NCBI GenBank assembly: GCA_005788585.1
Contig: SYBY01000050.1
Location: 1-7,094 of the forward strand
Source: Actinomycetota bacterium
GTDB taxonomy: Bacteria; Actinomycetota; Thermoleophilia; Solirubrobacterales; Solirubrobacteraceae
DNA: 7,094 nt
Reading direction: 5' to 3'
The notes beneath the pieces were generated by a model, which saw only the letters and a list, made by a program, of their open reading frames with translations, had not been told where the DNA came from and did no database searches. Below are positions 1 to 4,329 of the stretch, in pieces (positions within the stretch are counted from its first letter, which is position 1; every line of letters starts with the position of its first letter). The position numbers and the translations under genes are program-made.

Positions 1-1
1 C

Positions 2-340
2 GGCGGCGTCGCCAACGGCGACTTCCTCCGAGGCGACAAGGACGCCGTCCGCTTCGTCGCGGGCGTCGCCGAGCGCAAGATCCCGATCGCGTCGATCTGC
101 CACGGCCCGTGGATCCTCATCGAGGCCGGGGTCGTCGACGGACGCACGGTGACCTCCTGGCCGTCGCTGCAGACCGACCTGCGCAACGCCGGCGCGGAGT
201 GGGTGGACCGCGAGGTGGTCGTCGACGAGGGGCTCGTCACGAGCCGCAACCCCGACGACATCCCGGCGTTCAGCGCGAAGGCCGTCGAGGAGTTCGCCGA
301 GGGCCGGCACGAGGACGCTCCGACCCCGTCGGCGGCCTAG
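2..340 (+). CDS. DJ-1/PfpI family protein (class I glutamine amidotransferase-like), 3' end only
   Basis: The last 112 codons of a gene that begins before the window; the frame is open from the first complete codon to TAG at 338-340. Visible residues include GGVANGDFLR, then the nucleophile elbow ASICHGPW with Cys at bases 98-100 followed by His, then TSWPSLQTDLRNAG and VTSRNPDDIPAF. These are characteristic of the PfpI/YhbO/YraA branch of the DJ-1 superfamily. Members of this branch have been described as intracellular proteases, glyoxalases or protein/nucleotide deglycases, and the exact activity is disputed. The family is usually about 170-190 residues, so roughly 60-70 residues are missing upstream. 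The C-terminus looks complete, ending in a short acidic/proline tail. The family is often linked to stress protection. The family call is firm; the biochemical activity is not determined by this fragment. Confidence 0.93.
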   Translation, partial: GGVANGDFLRGDKDAVRFVAGVAERKIPIASICHGPWILIEAGVVDGRTVTSWPSLQTDLRNAGAEWVDREVVVDEGLVTSRNPDDIPAFSAKAVEEFAEGRHEDAPTPSAA

Positions 341-355
341 TCAGCGCGCAAGAGA

Positions 356-386
356 CGCTGCGCCCGTTTGCCGAACGGGCGCAGCG
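356..386. repeat. perfect 13-bp inverted repeat between the PfpI gene and ku
   Basis: The arms CGCTGCGCCCGTT (356-368) and AACGGGCGCAGCG (374-386) are exact reverse complements, separated by the 5-nt loop TGCCG. As RNA this is a very stable hairpin 15 nt after the PfpI stop, so it could end that transcript, although no T-run follows on the plus strand. As double-stranded DNA it is a dyad overlapping the candidate -35 of the ku promoter, so it could equally be a repressor operator. The sequence alone does not decide between the two. Confidence 0.85.
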
Positions 387-401
387 GGCGATACTTCCCT
401 C
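368..401 (+). promoter_or_regulatory. candidate ku promoter giving a leaderless transcript
   Basis: A TTGCCG hexamer (368-373, four of six matches to TTGACA) lies 16 bp upstream of GATACT (390-395, four of six matches to TATAAT). The -10 ends 6 bp before the ku ATG at 402, which would put the transcription start on or next to the A of the start codon. There is no clear Shine-Dalgarno sequence in the 15 nt between the inverted repeat and the ATG, which fits leaderless translation, a common mode in actinomycetes. Both hexamers are imperfect, so this is a prediction. The -35 lies in the loop of the inverted repeat. Confidence 0.45.
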
Positions 402-1274
402 ATGCCCCGCGCGATCTGGACGGGCGCGATCAGCTTCGGGCTGGTCACGATCCCGGTGAAGATGTACTCCGCCGTACAGCGGAAGAACGTTCGCTTTCAT
501 CAGCTGAACGGGAAGACGGGCGTGCGCATCCAGCAGAAGCGCGTGGACCCGAGCACCGGCGAGGAGGTCCCGTACGACGACATCGTCAAGGGCTACGAGC
601 TGTCGCCGGACCGCTACGTCGTGATCGAGCCCAGCGAGCTCGAGGCGCTGGATCCGAAGAAGACGAAGACCATCGACATCGAGGACTTCGTCGAGGAAGC
701 GGACATCGACCCGATCTTCTACGACCACCCCTACTACCTGGCGCCTGGCGCCGGTGGGGCCAAGCCGTACCGGCTGCTGCTCGACGCGATGCGCGAGACC
801 GGCCGCGTCGCGGTGGCCAAGGTCGTCATCCGCTCGAAGGAGCAGCTCGTCGCGATCCGCCCGATGGGCGAGGCGCTGGAGATGAGCACGATGGTCTTCG
901 CCGACGAGGTGCTCGGCGCCGACCGCCTGGACGAGATCCCCGACCCCGACGAGGTCAAGACGACCAAGCGTGAGCTCGACATCGCCAAGCAGCTGGTCGA
1001 CTCGCTCGCCGGTGAGTGGGAGCCCGAGAAGTACAAGGACACCTACCGCGAGGACGTCATCGCCCTGATCGAACGCAAGGCCGCCGGTGAGGAGATCGCC
1101 GAGCAACCCGCCGTCGAGGAGGACGAGGCCCCGGTGCCCGACCTGATGAGCGCCCTGAAGGCGTCGCTGGACGCCGTGAAGTCCCGTGACGGCGGTGAGG
1201 CGAAGAAGAAGCCCGCCGCGGCCGCGAAGAAGCCTGCGGCCAAGAAGGCGAAGCCGAAGGCCAAGGCGAGCTGA
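402..1274 (+). CDS. ku: Ku protein, DNA double-strand break end-binding factor of bacterial NHEJ
   Basis: A 290-residue protein. The N-terminus MPRAIWTGAISFGLVTIPVK is the hallmark start of bacterial Ku, and the Ku beta-barrel core runs to about residue 250 (KTKTIDIEDFVEEADIDP around 87-104, YYLAPG at 111-116, MRETGRVAVAKVVIRSKE at 130-147). Bacterial Ku forms a homodimeric ring that threads onto broken DNA ends and recruits the ligase LigD. A conserved-type PDLMSALKASL segment (246-256) precedes a basic tail rich in K, A and P (266-290). Such tails are found in actinobacterial Ku proteins and are thought to add DNA binding and control threading inward from ends. The length is normal for the family. 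The start is fixed by the conserved N-terminus. No ligD gene is visible nearby. The stop TGA overlaps the CTG start of the next gene. Confidence 0.97.
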   Translation: MPRAIWTGAISFGLVTIPVKMYSAVQRKNVRFHQLNGKTGVRIQQKRVDPSTGEEVPYDDIVKGYELSPDRYVVIEPSELEALDPKKTKTIDIEDFVEEADIDPIFYDHPYYLAPGAGGAKPYRLLLDAMRETGRVAVAKVVIRSKEQLVAIRPMGEALEMSTMVFADEVLGADRLDEIPDPDEVKTTKRELDIAKQLVDSLAGEWEPEKYKDTYREDVIALIERKAAGEEIAEQPAVEEDEAPVPDLMSALKASLDAVKSRDGGEAKKKPAAAAKKPAAKKAKPKAKAS

Positions 1275-2296
1275 CCCGCGCGATCCGTCTCCGGCGCGTC
1301 AGCAGCGCCGGCCCGGGGATCCGCCGTCGCCGGCACGGACGCGGATTCGTCTATCTCGACGAGAGCGCGGATGGTGAGCGCGTCGACGAACCCGAAACCC
1401 TCGCGCGGATCACCGAGCTCGCAATCCCGCCGGCGTGGACGGACGTCTGGATCTGCCCGTACCCGGGCGGGCACATCCAGGCGACCGGGATCGACGCGAA
1501 GGGGCGCAAGCAGTACCTCTACCACCGCCGCTGGCGCGAGCGGCGCGATCAGGAGAAGTTCGACGACATGGTCGCGTTCGCGCGCAAGCTGCCGCGCCTG
1601 CGCCGCCTGGCCGACGAGGACCTCGCCCGGGGCGACATGTCCCGCGAGCAGGTGCTCGCGGTCGCGGTGCGGCTGCTCGATCGCGGCTTCTTCCGCATCG
1701 GGACAGAGGACTACGCGGTGGAGAACGAGACGTACGGCCTGGCGACGATGCGCAAGGAGCACGTCACCGTCCGGGATGACGTGATCGTCTTCGACTACCC
1801 GGCCAAGCACAGCAAGCGCCGGGTGCAGTCGGTCGTCGACCCCGAGGTCGCGGAGATCGTCGCGACGCTCCGCCGCCGGCGGAGTGGAGGCGACGAGCTG
1901 CTCGCCTACAAGCGCAGCGGCCGCTGGGTGGACGTGCGGTCGACGGACATCAACGCGTACCTCAAGGACGCGATGTCGCGCGAGGTCAGCGCGAAGGACT
2001 TCCGGACGTGGGGGGCGACCGTCGTGGCCGCGGTCGCCCTGGCGGTCGCCGAGCCGCACGTGCACTCGAAGACCGCACGAACCAGGGCCGTCCGCCACGC
2101 GATCAAGGAGGTCGCCCACTACCTCGGCAACACACCCGCGGTGGCGCGGGCGTCGTACATCGACCCACGGGTGTTCGACCGGTTTGCCGACGGGGAGACG
2201 ATCCACGCCGCGCTGCCGAAGCTCGGCGCCGCGGACGACGCACCCGCGATCCAGGGACCTGTGGAACGCGCCGTCCTGCGCCTGCTCAGCTCCTGA
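1271..2296 (+). CDS. type IB DNA topoisomerase (poxvirus-like bacterial TopIB), probable CTG start
   Basis: A 341-residue enzyme that relaxes supercoils by nicking one strand through a 3'-phosphotyrosine and religating it. The N-terminal domain is recognisable from PGIRRRRHGRGFVYLD (about residues 16-31) through IPPAWTDVWICP and the GHIQATG and KQYLYH motifs. The catalytic domain follows. By comparison with vaccinia topoisomerase I, the likely active-site residues are Arg142 (FRIG), Lys179 (DYPAK), Arg245 (KDFRTWG), Asn287 (LGNTP) and Tyr296 (RASYIDP). Asn replaces the viral His, as in other bacterial TopIB proteins. The frame is closed by TGA at 1196-1198, and between there and Met100 (1568) it holds no ATG, GTG or TTG. 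Conserved sequence begins almost at once after CTG 1271, which forms a CTGA overlap with the ku stop; AAGG stretches at 1257-1260 and 1263-1266 lie upstream. The family call is very secure, the start likely. Starting at 1568 would remove the whole N-terminal domain. Confidence 0.93.
   Translation: MTRAIRLRRVSSAGPGIRRRRHGRGFVYLDESADGERVDEPETLARITELAIPPAWTDVWICPYPGGHIQATGIDAKGRKQYLYHRRWRERRDQEKFDDMVAFARKLPRLRRLADEDLARGDMSREQVLAVAVRLLDRGFFRIGTEDYAVENETYGLATMRKEHVTVRDDVIVFDYPAKHSKRRVQSVVDPEVAEIVATLRRRRSGGDELLAYKRSGRWVDVRSTDINAYLKDAMSREVSAKDFRTWGATVVAAVALAVAEPHVHSKTARTRAVRHAIKEVAHYLGNTPAVARASYIDPRVFDRFADGETIHAALPKLGAADDAPAIQGPVERAVLRLLSS
1291..1311 (+). other. 7-bp perfect hairpin at the ku/topIB junction
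   Basis: CCGGCGC (1291-1297) and GCGCCGG (1305-1311) pair perfectly around the 7-nt loop GTCAGCA. The hairpin begins 17 nt after the ku stop and lies within the first codons (about 7-14) of the topoisomerase frame. It has no T-run. It could limit ribosome loading on the topoisomerase or cause partial termination after ku, but stems of this size also arise by chance in such GC-rich coding DNA. Confidence 0.35.
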
Positions 2297-2329
2297 ACAT
2301 TGCGGCCGGGAGCTGGCCTGAATCTCCGC

Positions 2330-2334
2330 AAGGA
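2330..2334 (+). promoter_or_regulatory. ribosome binding site deciding the start of the split-barrel oxidase
   Basis: AAGGA lies 8 nt upstream of the ATG at 2343. It overlaps the alternative in-frame ATG at 2334, which would itself have no proper site. This favours the downstream ATG (MASWREIE) over the upstream one (MRRMASW). Confidence 0.7.
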
Positions 2335-2342
2335 TGCGACGC

Positions 2343-2834
2343 ATGGCTTCCTGGAGAGAGATCGAAGCGGCGGCGCCGGAGTTCGCCGCCGCGGCACGCG
2401 CGTTCCTGGACGCGCATCAGCACAAGACCATCGCGACGCTGCGCCGGGACGGATCACCGCGGATCAGCGGTACCGAGGCGACGTTCGTCGACGGCGACCT
2501 GTGGTGGGGGTCCATGCCCAACGCGGTCAAGGCGACCGACCTCCAGCGCGACCCGCGGTTCGCGCTGCACTCGGGCTCGGACGATCCACCGGCGTGGAAG
2601 GGGGACGCGAAGGTCTCCGGGCGCGCGGTCGAGGTGCAGGACCGCGAGGCCGCGAAGGCGCTGGTACGCGCCCAGGGCAACGACCCTGAGGAGGACGCGT
2701 TCACGGAGTTCCACCTCTTCCGCGCCGACATCAGCGAGGTCGCGCTCGTCCGACTGGCGGAGAACGGCGACAAGCTGGTCATCGAGTCGTGGGCGGAGGG
2801 CCGCACCCCGGCGCTGCGGCGGATCGAGCGCTGA
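2343..2834 (+). CDS. pyridoxamine 5'-phosphate oxidase-like split beta-barrel protein (FMN- or F420-dependent)
   Basis: A 163-residue protein. After a helical N-terminus (1-25) come the strands of a split beta-barrel: HKTIATLRRDGSPRISGTEA (about 27-46), DGDLWWGSM (50-58), KATDLQRDPRFALHSGS (63-79) and KGDAKVSGRAVEVQD (86-100). The pattern 'strand, DGSPR, strand, loop, DLxRDPRFALHS' is typical of the PNPOx-like superfamily, whose members bind FMN, F420 or haem and reduce small substrates or act as heme-degrading or redox enzymes. The substrate cannot be read from the sequence, and a true pyridoxamine phosphate oxidase is unlikely because the protein is too short and the match is to the generic barrel only. 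It starts 46 nt after the topoisomerase stop with no evident terminator, so co-transcription with ku-topIB is possible. It ends directly against the convergent anti-anti-sigma gene. Confidence 0.85.
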   Translation: MASWREIEAAAPEFAAAARAFLDAHQHKTIATLRRDGSPRISGTEATFVDGDLWWGSMPNAVKATDLQRDPRFALHSGSDDPPAWKGDAKVSGRAVEVQDREAAKALVRAQGNDPEEDAFTEFHLFRADISEVALVRLAENGDKLVIESWAEGRTPALRRIER

Positions 2835-3200
2835 CTACGCGGCGATGTCCGCGTCGAGCGCCGCGAGGGCCTCGTCGCGCGACTCTCGGATCGTGAAGAT
2901 CTGGTCGAGCCCGGTGATCTCGAACGTGCGCGCGATGCTCTCGTCGACGTTGACGACGGCGAGCGCGCCTTCACGCGAGCGCAGGCGCTTCAGGCCTCCG
3001 ATGAGCACACCGAGGCCGGTCGAATCGAGAAACGTGGTCTCAGAGAGGTCCATCACGACGCCCGTCGCGCCGCCTTCGATGACCTGCGTGAGCGTCTGCT
3101 TGAGGTCCGGCGCGGTGTACAGATCGATTTCCCCGGCGACGGCGATGACGTGACGGTCGTTGGGCTGCGGCTCGTGGCGCAGGACAAACTCAGCAGGCAT
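2835..3200 (-). CDS. STAS-domain anti-sigma factor antagonist (RsbV/SpoIIAA-like)
   Basis: A 121-residue single STAS domain. VIAVAGEIDLYTAPDLK (18-34) is the classic first strand and helix of the family, and VVMDLSETTFLDSTGLGVL (48-66) contains the phosphorylation site; Ser60 in DSTG is the expected phospho-acceptor. In the partner-switching mechanism the unphosphorylated antagonist binds the anti-sigma kinase and frees the sigma factor; phosphorylation by the kinase inactivates it, and a PP2C phosphatase restores it. All key residues are present, so it should be functional. It is the last gene of the leftward cassette, starting 6 nt after the preceding gene. I see no good Shine-Dalgarno sequence before its ATG, so translation probably relies on the upstream gene being read. 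No PP2C phosphatase or sigma factor gene lies in the window. Confidence 0.93.
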   Translation of the reverse strand: MPAEFVLRHEPQPNDRHVIAVAGEIDLYTAPDLKQTLTQVIEGGATGVVMDLSETTFLDSTGLGVLIGGLKRLRSREGALAVVNVDESIARTFEITGLDQIFTIRESRDEALAALDADIAA

Positions 3201-3206
3201 TGGTAC

Positions 3207-3602
3207 TCAGACTACCGGCGGAGCGAAGGCGAGTCGGACGCGCAGTTCGTCGGGCTCTTCGGCAACCTCGACCGTGTCGGCCACACGCTCGAGCACGTTG
3301 CCGACACCCGGCAGGCTCGCGGCCTCCAGGAGCGCGGCGCCGCCACCGTCGCGCAGGTCGCCGACCTGGAGTTCCAGGCCTTCGGACGACGCGGTGATCT
3401 GCACGCTGATGCGGCCGTCGGCGCCCTGGTCAGGGCCGTGGGCAGCGATCGCGTCGGCGAGCAGGAGGGCGTCATCGAGCCGGTCGATGGGGCAGTCCGC
3501 GCGGGCGGCGAGCATCGCGACCACGGCGCTGAGCACCGGCCCGACGATGGGGCCGCGCCGGACGACCACGGTCGCCACGGTCTGGCGCGGCGGGCTGCTC
3601 AC
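3207..3602 (-). CDS. degenerate RsbW-like protein (HATPase fold lacking ATP-binding residues)
   Basis: A 131-residue protein starting at GTG (3602-3600), whose first four bases GTGA overlap the stop of the upstream kinase gene. My manual comparison with that kinase shows the same order of segments. PVLSAVVAMLAARADCPIDR corresponds to the kinase helix VVRHAFGGLADALDLPDQV. LLLADAIAAH sits where the kinase has LAVTEACTNV, so the N-box Glu and Asn become Asp50 and Ala54. LELQVGDLRDGG replaces the G1 box VRDRGAGI, and LPGVGNVLERVADTVEV replaces the G2 region GLGLGLPLIATLSQSLEL. It ends RVRLAF against VRMTF. The fold appears conserved while the nucleotide site does not, so it is probably a non-catalytic paralogue that binds the kinase, the antagonist or a sigma factor. 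The alignment was done by eye at low identity; an unrelated hypothetical protein remains possible. Confidence 0.65.
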   Translation of the reverse strand: MSSPPRQTVATVVVRRGPIVGPVLSAVVAMLAARADCPIDRLDDALLLADAIAAHGPDQGADGRISVQITASSEGLELQVGDLRDGGGAALLEAASLPGVGNVLERVADTVEVAEEPDELRVRLAFAPPVV

Positions 3603-4006
3603 GCGGCCTGCGTCCCGTTGAGGTCGAAGGTCATCCGGACTTCGGTGGGGTGATCGGCGCTGCCGCCCTCGAGCTCCAGCGACTGCGAGAGCGTCGCGAT
3701 GAGGGGAAGCCCCAGACCGAGACCCGGCGAGTCAGGCCGGGGGTGGATGCCGGCCCCGCGGTCGCGCACGACGATCACGAGCTCCTCGTCGCCGATGGTC
3801 GCGTCGACCTCCAGCGGGCCGTCGTCCTCGGTGTAGGCGTGGAGGACCACGTTGGTGCACGCCTCGGTGACGGCGAGCTTGATGTCCGCGGCGACCTGAT
3901 CGGGCAGGTCGAGCGCGTCGGCGAGTCCGCCGAACGCATGGCGGACGACCGCGACGTTCTCGGCCCGGGCAGGGACGAGGAGTTGAAGATCGGGCGAATG
4001 GCTCAC
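3599..4006 (-). CDS. anti-sigma factor serine kinase, RsbW/SpoIIAB-like HATPase
   Basis: A 135-residue GHKL-type ATPase from GTG at 4006-4004. The N-box is LAVTEACTNVVLHAY with Glu48 and Asn52; the G1 box is VRDRGAGI with Asp82 and Gly86; the G2 region is PGLGLGLPLI (94-103). This matches the RsbW/SpoIIAB kinases, which bind a sigma factor and hold it inactive, and phosphorylate the STAS antagonist to keep it from competing. All ATP-binding residues are present. The frame stays open upstream to about 4300, but that extension is Arg/Pro-rich and lacks conserved content, and the length from 4006 is normal for the family. I find no better start nearby and no strong Shine-Dalgarno sequence. It is the first gene of a leftward cassette and overlaps the next by 4 bases (GTGA), which couples their translation. 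The target sigma factor is not in the window. Confidence 0.92.
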   Translation of the reverse strand: MSHSPDLQLLVPARAENVAVVRHAFGGLADALDLPDQVAADIKLAVTEACTNVVLHAYTEDDGPLEVDATIGDEELVIVVRDRGAGIHPRPDSPGLGLGLPLIATLSQSLELEGGSADHPTEVRMTFDLNGTQAA

Positions 4007-4329
4007 TGGGCGGGGCTCACGGTGGCGCTCGGTCCTGCGGGGAATGGGATCGGTCCTGCCCGGGGATGGTGCCCCGCTGGGCCCGGTCTCATTCCTCGAA
4101 TCGTGACGATACCTGGGAGTCTGGTCGTTTGGGAGCGCAGATTCCCGGTTGACAAGTCCACGCGCGCGAGAAGAGCGGCCGGAATCGGGGTGCCGGCGTT
4201 CAGGGTGTCGCTGGACGCGGTGGAGTACGCCGTGGGCCGAATCCCATCCCGCCGGACGGGTCTGATCGACCGTCCACTGATACCCTTTCCGTTCCCTCAA
4301 GTGCCGTTTGTCCGCCCGGGGGCACTCCT
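4007..4329. other. 323-bp divergent intergenic region between the anti-sigma cassette and gltB
   Basis: This should hold both promoters. On the plus strand an exact TTGACA lies at 4149-4154, but no acceptable -10 follows at 16-18 bp. On the minus strand TATCGT (4111-4106) is a possible -10 without a good -35, and GGGTAT (4285-4280) resembles the -10 of SigB/SigF-type promoters but lacks the GTTT -35 at the right distance. Also present are a 10-bp direct repeat (4029-4038, 4050-4059), a short hairpin CGGGG/CCCCG (4061-4065, 4072-4076) that would lie in the leader of the cassette, and a 6-bp inverted repeat GGACGG/CCGTCC (4254-4259, 4270-4275). No ORF here looks coding. No riboswitch was recognised. 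Promoter positions remain unsettled. Confidence 0.6.
4029..4059. repeat. 10-bp direct repeat at 21-bp spacing upstream of the anti-sigma cassette
   Basis: TCGGTCCTGC occurs at 4029-4038 and again at 4050-4059, start to start 21 bp, or two turns of the helix, so both copies face the same side of the DNA. Such an arrangement suits a dimeric or tandem regulator. It lies 23-53 bp upstream of the kinase start codon. No regulator is known for it. Confidence 0.6.

Noticed and set aside
270..1106. 278-codon minus-strand frame opposite ku
   Set aside because: Antisense to ku, and its composition (LGDLL, VGVGDL, RADRDEL) is typical of a reverse-complement shadow.
2304..2318. GGCC...GGCC as a terminator after TopIB
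   Set aside because: Only a 4-bp stem with no T-run; such pairs are common by chance at this GC content.
1043..2344. 433-codon minus-strand frame opposite the 3' end of ku and TopIB
   Set aside because: It overlaps two well-recognised genes, has low-complexity composition and no motifs; it is a shadow frame.
2008..3153. 381-codon plus-strand frame spanning TopIB, the oxidase and part of the antagonist gene
   Set aside because: It is out of frame with two supported plus-strand genes and antisense to a third; it is very Arg-rich and has no domain.
3150..3653. 167-codon plus-strand frame opposite the degenerate RsbW-like gene
   Set aside because: The minus-strand reading has coupled starts and family-like segments; the plus-strand reading shows nothing recognisable.
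4280..4285. GGGTAT on the minus strand as a SigB/SigF-type promoter autoregulating the cassette
   Set aside because: No GTTT-type -35 is found 12-17 bp upstream, and the site is about 275 bp from the kinase start, so a single hexamer is not enough.
4007..4300. 98-codon N-terminal extension of the RsbW-like kinase from TTG 4300
   Set aside because: Arg/Pro/Ser-rich with no conserved content; the kinase has normal length from GTG 4006, and the extension would use up the divergent promoter region.
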